The notes under the pieces: model-generated
Database searches by the model: none
Told to the model about the DNA's origin: nothing
Seen by the model: only the letters and a program-made list of their open reading frames with translations
Source: an uncultured Eubacteriales bacterium
GTDB taxonomy: Bacteria > Bacillota > Clostridia > Monoglobales > UMGS1388
Length of the DNA stretch: 5,377 bases
NCBI GenBank assembly: GCA_900551345.1
Contig: URVP01000111.1
Span: 1 to 5,377 of the forward strand
Direction: 5' to 3'
Program-made: the position numbers and the translations under genes
Part shown: positions 1 through 5,377 of the stretch, in pieces
Position numbering within the stretch: the first letter of the stretch is position 1
How the letters are laid out: each line of letters starts with the position of its first letter

Positions 1-1292
1 AGTATGAAGTTATCGTAGCGGGCGGAGGACCTGCAGGCTGTGCTGCGGCTATATCGGCAGCAAGAAGAGGAGCAAAAACTTTACTTATAGAAGCTACCGG
101 ATGTCTCGGAGGTATGGGAACAATGGGCCTTATACCGGCGTGGTGTCCTTTTTCTGATAAAGAACAGATTGTATATAAGGGAATAGCAGAGGAAATATTC
201 CAGGAATCCAAAAAGGGCATTGACCATGTAAAAGAGGAGGATGTGGACTGGGTACCCATAGACCCCGAGATACTTAAGAGGGTATATGATAAAAAGGTTA
301 CCGAGTCGGGCGCTGACATCCTTTTTAATACTATGCTGAGTGCAGTAGAAGCTGAGGACGGTGAGGTTAAGACCATAATAGTCAGCAACAAATCAGGTCT
401 TACTGCCTATAAAGCTAAGGTCTATATTGATTGTACCGGCGATGCAGATCTTGCAGCCTGGGCAGGTGCACAAATTATACCCATAGAGGACGAGGGGGGG
501 TATCAGCCTGCTTCACATTGCTTTGAGGTAAGCAATGTAGACCTGTACGGATATAAAAATGGAGAGTGGCTGCATCCTCATAACCCTAACAGCCCTATTC
601 ATAAAATTGTTGCGTCGGGTAAATATGATATTCCCGATACCCATTTGTGTAATAACGAAGTATCACCCGGAGTTATTGGATTTAATGCAGGACATTTGTG
701 GGGCGTAGACAATACTGACCCACACAGTGTAACCGATGCACTTTTAAAAGGCAGAAAGCTTGCCCATGAAATTCATCGTGCGCTGATTGATTATCATCCC
801 AAGGCATTCGCAGACTCTAAAGTATCATTGACAGCACCTCTTATGGGAATAAGAGAAAGCAGAAGAATACTCGGAGATTATGTGCTTGTAACAGAGGATT
901 ATATGGAAAGAAGAACCTTTGAGGATGAAATTTGCCGTAACTGTTACTACATTGATGTGCATCATACCGCAGATGAGGCTAAACTTATAAACGAAGGTAA
1001 ATTAGACCTTTCCTCAAGAACATGCAGATACGGCAAAGGAGAATCTCACGGTGTTCCTTACAGATGCCTTACGCCCAAGGGTCTTACCAATGCTCTTGTT
1101 GCCGGCAGAAGCATTTCTACTGACAGGGCTGTTCAGGGCAGTACAAGGGTAATGCCTGTTTGTCTTTGCATGGGCGAAGCCGCAGGAAAAGCTGCCGTTA
1201 TAGCAAAAGATTCAAATCATGTTGATGTACATAGTATTGATGTTCAGCTTCTTCGCAGTCAGATAATTGAGGACGGCGGATACATAAAGTAG
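1..1292 (+). CDS. FAD-dependent oxidoreductase, 5' end outside window
   Basis: Flavoprotein of the FAD_oxidored type (PF12831-like); the substrate cannot be told from the sequence. The reading frame is open from the window edge (first whole codon at 3) to the TAG at 1290-1292, giving 429 visible residues. Visible residues 1-12 form a first beta strand and the dinucleotide-binding motif GGGPAG (7-12), and the second strand ends in Glu30, the expected ribose-binding acid. The true start is therefore probably only a few codons upstream, and the internal ATG at 114 would delete the FAD site. Further family signatures are DCTGDAD (about 143-149), GIRESRRILGDY (282-293), VAGRSIS (366-372), GSTRVMP (379-385) and GEAAGKAA (391-398), the last group forming the C-terminal half of the FAD fold. 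No signal peptide can be judged. It ends 10 bases before the next gene, so it is probably co-transcribed with the acpS-alr genes. Family call is secure; the reaction is unknown. Confidence 0.9.
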   Translation, partial: YEVIVAGGGPAGCAAAISAARRGAKTLLIEATGCLGGMGTMGLIPAWCPFSDKEQIVYKGIAEEIFQESKKGIDHVKEEDVDWVPIDPEILKRVYDKKVTESGADILFNTMLSAVEAEDGEVKTIIVSNKSGLTAYKAKVYIDCTGDADLAAWAGAQIIPIEDEGGYQPASHCFEVSNVDLYGYKNGEWLHPHNPNSPIHKIVASGKYDIPDTHLCNNEVSPGVIGFNAGHLWGVDNTDPHSVTDALLKGRKLAHEIHRALIDYHPKAFADSKVSLTAPLMGIRESRRILGDYVLVTEDYMERRTFEDEICRNCYYIDVHHTADEAKLINEGKLDLSSRTCRYGKGESHGVPYRCLTPKGLTNALVAGRSISTDRAVQGSTRVMPVCLCMGEAAGKAAVIAKDSNHVDVHSIDVQLLRSQIIEDGGYIK

Positions 1293-1302
1293 GTGTAAAA
1301 AT

Positions 1303-1803
1303 ATGGATAGTTACAATGAATATATTGTGAAAAAAAAGAAGGATATAAAGGATTATTTAATATGGGCTGCGGCTTGTATAGGGGCTTTTTTATGCTGCTT
1401 TATTGTGTTGTCAATTGAAATAATCTCCACTTATATAGTAATTTTGTTTTGGTTGGTTGTGGGTATTATTTATGCAGCGTACAGGGTAATTACATCACGC
1501 AATATCGAGTATGAATATGCTGTGACCAACGGAGAGCTTGACATTGACAGAATAACGAACAAAAAACGCAGAAAGCACATTCTTACAATAGATACTAAGG
1601 CGTTTGAAGTGTTTGAGCCCGTAAGCGAAGATTTTATTAACCGTATCAAACAGATTAATCCCGGTTTGACAATTCATGCTGAAAGCGATATTAACTCTCC
1701 TAAAACTTACGGAGCGGTTTTTAATAAGAATGGTATTAAAACTTGTTTGTATTTTCAGCCGTCTGAGCGTATACTCGAGGCGATTTCAAGGAGAAGAAGA
1801 TGA
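1303..1803 (+). CDS. Two-pass membrane protein, DUF6106-like
   Basis: Protein of 166 residues and unknown function. It starts with a charged, lysine-rich cytoplasmic-looking segment (1-17, with a KKKK run at 10-13), followed by two hydrophobic helices at about 18-38 and 41-61 separated by a very short turn, so both termini are predicted to be on the same, probably cytoplasmic, side. The remaining ~100 residues are soluble: a strand-rich section around 68-105 (EYEYAVTNGELDIDRI) followed by a closing motif, YFQPSERILEAI (150-161), and a basic RRRR tail. The overall layout resembles clostridial proteins filed as DUF6106, and the soluble part recalls bacterial PH-like domains; both are from memory and tentative. 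The SD AGGTG (1291-1295) overlaps the preceding stop codon, 7 bases from the ATG. The stop overlaps the acpS start (ATGA), indicating translational coupling. Confidence 0.75.
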   Translation: MDSYNEYIVKKKKDIKDYLIWAAACIGAFLCCFIVLSIEIISTYIVILFWLVVGIIYAAYRVITSRNIEYEYAVTNGELDIDRITNKKRRKHILTIDTKAFEVFEPVSEDFINRIKQINPGLTIHAESDINSPKTYGAVFNKNGIKTCLYFQPSERILEAISRRRR

Positions 1804-2120
1804 AGATTACCGGTGTGGGTACTGATATAATAGAGATAGAACGCATAAAAAAAGCGGTTTCATCTCCAAGGTTTTTAGATAGGGTTTATACTGAGCGTGA
1901 GCGTGCCTATGCAATGGAAAGGACTAATCCCTATCAGACATATGCCGGCATGTTTGCAGCTAAGGAAGCCGCAGTGAAAGCTATGGGCGGACTTATAGAA
2001 GATTATGAAATTCTTCACGATGACCAAGGCAAACCTTTTATTAATGGTAAAAGTGCACATTTATCAATATCTCATTGCGATTTATATGCCGTTGCTTTTG
2101 TGACGGCTTATATTGAGTGA
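1800..2120 (+). CDS. acpS: Holo-[acyl-carrier-protein] synthase AcpS, short form
   Basis: Transfers 4'-phosphopantetheine from coenzyme A to the serine of acyl carrier protein, switching on fatty acid synthesis in the cytosol. The N-terminal motif GVGTDIIEIERI (5-16) carries the metal-binding Asp9, and FAAKEAAVKAMG (52-63) carries the second metal ligand Glu56 and Lys60; GKPF (77-80) and SISH (89-92) complete the family pattern. At 106 residues it is shorter than the ~120 typical of AcpS. Against B. subtilis AcpS I count about 6 residues missing between KAMG and GKP, and about 5 between GKP and SISH. All catalytic motifs remain, so it should be active. A strong SD, AAGGAG at 1788-1793, sits 6 bases before the ATG inside the previous gene, and the start overlaps that gene by 4 bases. 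The acpS-nnrD-alr order supports the call. Confidence 0.95.
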   Translation: MKITGVGTDIIEIERIKKAVSSPRFLDRVYTERERAYAMERTNPYQTYAGMFAAKEAAVKAMGGLIEDYEILHDDQGKPFINGKSAHLSISHCDLYAVAFVTAYIE

Positions 2121-2124
2121 AAAG

Positions 2125-2132
2125 AAAGGCGG
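2125..2132 (+). promoter_or_regulatory. Ribosome binding site of nnrD, favours TTG start
   Basis: AAAGGCGG is one mismatch from AAAGGAGG. It lies 6 bases before the TTG at 2139 but 12 bases before the in-frame ATG at 2145. Spacing favours TTG; start-codon strength and the usual MK(I/V)xTPxQM beginning of homologues favour ATG. The difference is only two residues. Confidence 0.55.
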
Positions 2133-2138
2133 TTTGTA

Positions 2139-3629
2139 TTGTATATGAAAATAGTTACCCCTGCTCAAATGAGAAATATAGATAAAACAGCCGTAGATAT
2201 GGGTGTGCCGTCAATACTGCTTATGGAAAATGCCGCTTCAGCCGTTGTATGTGAATTGCCCGTAAACGCCGAAAGCTTTTTGGTGGTTTGCGGTACCGGC
2301 AACAATGGCGGAGACGGGTATGCAATTGCAAGACAGCTTTATGCCGGCGGTAAATGCGTAGATATATTGGCAGCAGGACCTCCAAAGACGGAAGACTCAA
2401 TTACCAATTATAATATTGCAAAAAGTATTGGTATTCCATTTGTTGCAATTGACGGGCTTGGTGAATATGATGTTATTGTAGATGCTTTGCTGGGAACAGG
2501 AATTTCCGGTGAAGTTCGCCAACCCGAAAGACAGATTATTGATTATATTAATAAAACAGACAGCTATGTCTGCTGTGTAGACATTCCCAGCGGTACAGAC
2601 GCCAAAAGCGGATTGCCCTGCGGAATAAGCGTCAAAGCGGATAAGACAGTTACATTCTGCTGCGTTAAGCAGGGGCAGATGTGGTCGTCCAATATCGGAA
2701 AACTTGTAGTTAAAAGCATATCCATTCCAAAACAATCGGTTGAAAGGGAAAATATTACAACCGAGAGCATAAGCCGAGAATATGTAAAAAGTATTATTCC
2801 CGACCGAAGCACTGATGCCCACAAGGGAAGCTGCGGCAAAATACTTGCGGTAGCCGGTTCAGAGGGTATGACGGGAGCTGCAAAGCTATGCTGTGAGGCA
2901 GCACTTCGCTGTGGCAGCGGACTTTTAAAACTTGCTATTCCCCGATCTCTTAATATAGCTATGGAAAGTGTGCTGACTGAGGCGATGACAATTCCTGTGG
3001 CTGAGTATGAAGGCGCCATTTGCGAAAATGCCGCTGACACTGTTATATCTCATATTAAAAAGTCGGATGCACTTGTTATAGGGTGTGGGCTTTCGGTAAC
3101 CGATGAAACTAAAAAAGCGTTCAATAAAATTGTTGAAAGCTGCGATATACCTATGGTTATCGATGCAGACGGCATTAACATACTTTCAGAAAATATAGAT
3201 TTAATAAAGGGTAAAACAGTTGTACTGACCCCTCATCCTGTGGAGTTTTCAAGGCTGACGGGACTTACTCTTGATGAGATATACGCTGACAGAGTTAAGG
3301 CGGCTGCGGATTTTGCAGCAGAATACGGAGCTGTTACACTTCTCAAAGGACAGGGAACTGTTGTTGCTTTACCCAATGGAAAAGCTTATATAAATGCTAC
3401 GGGCAACCAAGGCATGGCAACCGGCGGAAGCGGAGATGTGCTTGCCGGAATAATAGTATCCCTGATGGGGCAGGGACTTTGCGCCGCAGATGCTGCAATA
3501 GCCGGTGTATATCTGCACGGTTTAAGCGGTGATGTTGCCAAAGAATACAAAGGAATCTATTCCATGCTGCCGACTGATATAATAAATTGTATCGGCGAAG
3601 CGATTGATATAGTGAAGGGTGTAATGTAA
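2139..3629 (+). CDS. nnrD: Bifunctional NAD(P)H-hydrate epimerase / ADP-dependent NAD(P)H-hydrate dehydratase
   Basis: Repairs NADHX and NADPHX, hydrated damage products of NAD(P)H: the N-terminal domain (NnrE/YjeF_N) interconverts the R and S epimers and the C-terminal ribokinase-like domain (NnrD/YjeF_C) dehydrates the S form using a nucleotide, ADP in bacteria. Residues are numbered from the TTG. Epimerase domain, about 1-205: MENAA (29-33), GTGNNGGDG (52-60), VDALLGTGISG (114-124), DIPSG (148-152) and ADKTVTF (167-173). Dehydratase domain, about 215-496: HKGSCGKILAVAGS (228-241), DADG (342-345), TPHPVEFSRL (364-373), LLKG (401-404), and TGNQGMATGGSGDVLAG (421-437) with the catalytic Asp at 433. 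At 496 residues the length is normal for the fused form. It starts 18 bases after acpS and ends 3 bases before alr. Start choice (TTG 2139 or ATG 2145) is open; the function is secure. Confidence 0.95.
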   Translation: MYMKIVTPAQMRNIDKTAVDMGVPSILLMENAASAVVCELPVNAESFLVVCGTGNNGGDGYAIARQLYAGGKCVDILAAGPPKTEDSITNYNIAKSIGIPFVAIDGLGEYDVIVDALLGTGISGEVRQPERQIIDYINKTDSYVCCVDIPSGTDAKSGLPCGISVKADKTVTFCCVKQGQMWSSNIGKLVVKSISIPKQSVERENITTESISREYVKSIIPDRSTDAHKGSCGKILAVAGSEGMTGAAKLCCEAALRCGSGLLKLAIPRSLNIAMESVLTEAMTIPVAEYEGAICENAADTVISHIKKSDALVIGCGLSVTDETKKAFNKIVESCDIPMVIDADGINILSENIDLIKGKTVVLTPHPVEFSRLTGLTLDEIYADRVKAAADFAAEYGAVTLLKGQGTVVALPNGKAYINATGNQGMATGGSGDVLAGIIVSLMGQGLCAADAAIAGVYLHGLSGDVAKEYKGIYSMLPTDIINCIGEAIDIVKGVM

Positions 3630-3632
3630 ATA

Positions 3633-4820
3633 ATGTTAGATAATAATTTTGTCAGACGAACATGGGCGCAGGTGTCTCTTGATGCACTTGAGCATAATTT
3701 TAAGTCTATTAAAGACAGAGTCAGCAGCGATACCAAAATACTTGCGGTTATAAAGAGCGATGCATACGGACATGGGGTTGCACAAGTTGCTCGTACCCTT
3801 TCCGATTGCGGCGCTTACTGTTTTGCCGTAGCGTTTGCAGATGAAGGGGTAGAGCTTAGAAATAACGGCATAGATAACCCCATAATGCTGCTGGGGTATA
3901 CCCCCATGTCTCAGGCTGAGAGAATTATAAAATATGATATTCAGCCTGCTGTAATGGGATATGATATGGCTAAGCACTTTTCAGATGAAGCTGTTAAGTT
4001 GGGTAAAGAGTGTAAAATTCATATTAAACTGGATACCGGTATGTCTCGTGTGGGCTTTGTGTGCAGTGATGATGAAAGTGTTAACAGTGCTGCATTGGAT
4101 GAAATTATAAAAGTGTCTAAACTTCCTTGTATAAAAATCGAAGGAATGTTTACACATTTTGCAATGGCTGATTCAGCTGATGATCCTCTTACAGAGGCTC
4201 AGTTTGCCCGGTTTATGAATATGTCAGACCTTCTTGAAAAAGCAGGAGTATCCATACCGATTAAACATGTTTGCAACAGTGCCGCACTGCTTAGATACCC
4301 GCATATGCATCTTGATATGGTGCGTGCCGGTATCATTCTTTACGGTGTTGAGCCATCTGATGAAGTAAAATGGGATATAGATTTAGAACCTGTAATGCAA
4401 CTGAAAACTATTTTAACTCAGATAAAAACCATGCACGGTGACGAGGGTGTAAGCTATGGATGCCGTTATACCGCTCAAAAAGGCGATGTAATCGGAACAA
4501 TACCTGTTGGTTATGCGGACGGTTATTCCCGCAGTATGTCCGGAAAGGCATATGTAATAGCCGGAGGAGTAAGAGTCCCCGTTGTTGGAACAATTTGTAT
4601 GGATCAATGTATGATTAAACTAAACGGTGTCAATAATATAAGTGTTGAAGATGAAATCACCCTTTTCGGAAAGTCAGGTGATTCTCAGGTTTCAATAGAG
4701 GAGGTTGCGAAGTGGAAAAATACCATAAGCTACGAAATCCTGTGTGACATCGGAAGGCGAGTTCCCCGTGTTTATACTAAGGACGGAAAAATTTCTGCGG
4801 TAAAGAATTATCTGGTATAA
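3633..4820 (+). CDS. alr: Alanine racemase
   Basis: PLP-dependent, fold-type III enzyme that interconverts L- and D-alanine in the cytosol and supplies D-Ala for peptidoglycan. The 395-residue length is typical. The N-terminal TIM barrel carries AVIKSDAYGHG (38-48) with the PLP-binding Lys41, and KLDTGMSRVGF (132-142) with Arg139, the residue expected to hold the pyridine nitrogen, and Lys132, the position that is carbamylated in the Geobacillus enzyme. The C-terminal beta domain carries GVSYGCRYTA (272-281) with the second catalytic base Tyr275, GYADGYSR (293-300), CMDQ (322-325) and TISYE (364-368), matching the Ile352/Tyr354 substrate-entrance residues of the Geobacillus enzyme. The ATG lies 3 bases after the nnrD stop, and its likely SD (AAGGGTG, 3615-3621) is inside nnrD, so translation is probably coupled. 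No terminator hairpin follows. Confidence 0.97.
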   Translation: MLDNNFVRRTWAQVSLDALEHNFKSIKDRVSSDTKILAVIKSDAYGHGVAQVARTLSDCGAYCFAVAFADEGVELRNNGIDNPIMLLGYTPMSQAERIIKYDIQPAVMGYDMAKHFSDEAVKLGKECKIHIKLDTGMSRVGFVCSDDESVNSAALDEIIKVSKLPCIKIEGMFTHFAMADSADDPLTEAQFARFMNMSDLLEKAGVSIPIKHVCNSAALLRYPHMHLDMVRAGIILYGVEPSDEVKWDIDLEPVMQLKTILTQIKTMHGDEGVSYGCRYTAQKGDVIGTIPVGYADGYSRSMSGKAYVIAGGVRVPVVGTICMDQCMIKLNGVNNISVEDEITLFGKSGDSQVSIEEVAKWKNTISYEILCDIGRRVPRVYTKDGKISAVKNYLV

Positions 4821-4827
4821 ATTAACA

Positions 4828-4856
4828 TTGACGATAGCTACATAATGATATATAAT
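4828..4856 (+). promoter_or_regulatory. Sigma-A promoter of mazEF
   Basis: A -35 box TTGACG (4828-4833) and a perfect -10 box TATAAT (4851-4856) are separated by exactly 17 bases. The predicted transcription start is near 4863, giving a leader of about 95 bases to the antitoxin GTG. It begins 8 bases after the alr stop, so mazEF can be transcribed on its own as well as by read-through from alr. Sequence match is strong; activity is inferred. Confidence 0.8.
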
Positions 4857-4860
4857 ATCA
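4846..4860. promoter_or_regulatory. Inverted repeat over the -10 box, candidate operator
   Basis: TGATAT and ATATCA form a perfect 6-bp inverted repeat around a 3-base centre (ATA, 4852-4854) and enclose the whole -10 box. Bound protein here would block RNA polymerase. Ribbon-helix-helix antitoxins usually repress their own promoter by binding such sites, so the downstream antitoxin, alone or with MazF, is the likely ligand. The AT-rich setting means chance symmetry is possible. Confidence 0.45.
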
Positions 4861-4892
4861 GTATATATATTAGAGATATAGATTATATATAC
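4861..4892. promoter_or_regulatory. Inverted repeat at the transcription start, candidate second operator
   Basis: GTATATATA (4861-4869) and TATATATAC (4884-4892) are a perfect 9-bp inverted repeat with a 14-base spacer. It covers the predicted start at about 4863. As RNA it would make only a weak A-U stem, with no U-tract after it, so a DNA operator is more plausible than a terminator. It directly abuts the repeat at 4846-4860, centre to centre about 23 bp. Confidence 0.45.
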
Positions 4893-4938
4893 AAGTAGTT
4901 AGCCGAATGTATTCTGACGCAGAATACCAAAAGTGTAT

Positions 4939-4947
4939 AAAAGGGGG
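4939..4947 (+). promoter_or_regulatory. Ribosome binding site of mazE, decides the GTG start
   Basis: AAAAGGGGG lies 10 bases before the GTG at 4958. The upstream in-frame ATG at 4907 has no purine-rich SD before it and would add 17 residues outside the ribbon-helix-helix fold. The in-frame TTG at 4949 is too close to the SD to be used. Confidence 0.65.
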
Positions 4948-4957
4948 CTTGATTAGT

Positions 4958-5233
4958 GTGGCAGAGCAAAAGAAAATGCTTCTGCACTTATCTGATAAGT
5001 TGATTGAGGGTGCAGATGAGTATGCAAAGGAAGACGGCATAAGCCGCAGTGAACTTATCAGAAAGGCACTGCGCTTGTATCTTGAACAGCGCGATTATGA
5101 AAAACTAGAGAAACAAATGATAAAGGGCTATCAGTTGATGGGTAAAATCAACCTTGAAGAAGCCGAGTTTGCACTTGAAGCAGATAACCGTCAATATCTC
5201 TCATACGAGGAAAAACTATCGGAGTGTGAATAG
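4958..5233 (+). CDS. mazE: Ribbon-helix-helix antitoxin MazE/NdoAI (EndoAI)
   Basis: Antitoxin of a type II toxin-antitoxin pair; it binds and inhibits MazF and represses the shared promoter. From the GTG it is 91 residues, close to the B. subtilis NdoAI size. The N-terminal DNA-binding domain shows a short strand KKMLLHL (5-11), helix A from about 12-27 and, after GISRSEL (27-33), helix B to about 47, a CopG/MetJ-type arrangement. The C-terminal part begins with MIKGYQLMGKINL (54-66), similar to the RRGYMEMAKINL segment of NdoAI that begins the toxin-binding tail, and continues as an acidic tail ending YEEKLSECE, as expected for wrapping over the basic MazF surface. It differs in fold from E. 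coli MazE (AbrB-like). It is preceded by its own promoter and inverted repeats and lies one base before mazF. The longer form from ATG 4907 is less likely. Confidence 0.9.
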   Translation: MAEQKKMLLHLSDKLIEGADEYAKEDGISRSELIRKALRLYLEQRDYEKLEKQMIKGYQLMGKINLEEAEFALEADNRQYLSYEEKLSECE

Positions 5234-5234
5234 C

Positions 5235-5377
5235 GTGATTGTAAAAAGAGGAGATATTTTCTATGCAGATTTAAGCCCTGTAATCGGAAGTGAACAGGGC
5301 GGAGTAAGACCTGTTCTGATTCTTCAGAACGATATTGGAAATAAGTACAGCCCGACTGTAATAGCTGCGGCTATTAC
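5235..5377 (+). CDS. mazF: mRNA interferase MazF/EndoA toxin, 3' end outside window
   Basis: Sequence-specific, ribosome-independent endoribonuclease that cuts single-stranded mRNA when its antitoxin is lost; the B. subtilis and S. aureus enzymes cut at UACAU. The GTG start lies one base after the antitoxin stop, with GGAG (5221-5224) 10 bases upstream. The 47 complete codons match the start of B. subtilis NdoA closely: IVKRGDIFYADLSPVIGSEQ (2-21), then GGVRPVLILQND (22-33) with the catalytic Arg25, and NKYSPTVIAAAI (36-47). The last two bases (AC) can only encode Thr, so the second active-site residue, Thr48, is also kept. The expected full length is about 116 residues, so roughly 60% is missing beyond the window. 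The close match to NdoA suggests UACAU specificity, but the residues that set specificity are not all visible. Confidence 0.96.
   Translation, partial: MIVKRGDIFYADLSPVIGSEQGGVRPVLILQNDIGNKYSPTVIAAAI

Noticed and set aside
114..1292. Start of the oxidoreductase at ATG 114
   Set aside because: The same frame is open to the window edge and encodes the GGGPAG FAD motif and the Glu30 strand upstream; starting at 114 would remove the cofactor site.
2397..3040. Long open frames on the - strand (2397-2822, 141 codons; 2564-3040, 158 codons) opposite nnrD
   Set aside because: They lie fully inside a gene with intact conserved motifs, have no recognisable domains, and are low-complexity or cysteine/serine-rich as expected for antisense shadows.
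3636..4607. Minus-strand open frames opposite alr (3636-3977, 4408-4593, 4413-4607)
   Set aside because: Short, overlapping one another or embedded in alr, with no family resemblance.
4861..4892. Inverted repeat read as an intrinsic terminator of alr
   Set aside because: The stem would be only A-U pairs plus one G-C, the loop is 14 bases and no U-tract follows; it also lies downstream of a strong promoter.
4907..4957. ATG 4907 as the antitoxin start
   Set aside because: No SD precedes it, the extra 17 residues are not part of the ribbon-helix-helix fold, and a purine-rich SD serves GTG 4958.
4821..4957. Possible riboswitch, T-box, CRISPR repeat or tRNA in the gap after alr
   Set aside because: No cloverleaf, T-box core, spaced direct repeats or known aptamer elements are visible in this short AT-rich segment.
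1..5377. Mobile element or recent horizontal transfer around mazEF
   Set aside because: No transposase, integrase or flanking repeats are seen, and alr-mazE-mazF is a long-standing chromosomal arrangement in Bacillota rather than an accessory insertion.

Overview
The window looks like an ordinary chromosomal stretch from a low-to-moderate GC member of the Bacillota, most likely class Clostridia (for example a gut Oscillospiraceae/Eubacteriales lineage). This rests on the gene order acpS - nnrD - alr - mazE - mazF, which resembles the acpS/alr/ndoAI/ndoA neighbourhood of Bacillus subtilis and relatives, on purine-rich Shine-Dalgarno sequences, and on a MazF start that is nearly the same as B. 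subtilis NdoA. The genus is inferred only loosely. All genes are on the + strand and tightly packed.

Positions 1-1292 hold the 3' part of an FAD-dependent oxidoreductase whose start lies upstream of the window; its FAD-binding glycine motif is visible at the very edge. At 1303-1803 is a small protein with two membrane segments, tentatively of the DUF6106 family, whose stop overlaps the start of acpS. acpS (1800-2120) encodes a short holo-ACP synthase. nnrD (2139-3629) encodes a bifunctional NAD(P)HX repair enzyme (epimerase plus dehydratase). alr (3633-4820) encodes alanine racemase. Gaps are -4, 18 and 3 bases between the last four of these genes and 10 bases after the oxidoreductase, so 1-4820 reads as one operon. 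It combines lipid carrier activation, repair of damaged nicotinamide cofactors and D-alanine supply for the cell wall, with two poorly characterised genes in front.

After alr comes a 137-base AT-rich gap (4821-4957) with no visible intrinsic terminator. It carries a near-consensus sigma-A promoter (TTGACG, 17 bp, TATAAT) and two perfect inverted repeats, one centred on the -10 box and one at the predicted transcription start. This promoter should drive a type II toxin-antitoxin pair: a ribbon-helix-helix antitoxin (4958-5233, GTG start) and, one base later, MazF/EndoA mRNA interferase (5235 onward, GTG start, cut by the window end at residue 48). The inverted repeats are good candidates for the operator of the autoregulated mazEF unit.

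I did not find a convincing undescribed system. The most interesting parts are the promoter/operator layout in front of mazEF, the shortened AcpS, and the two poorly characterised genes at the head of the operon.
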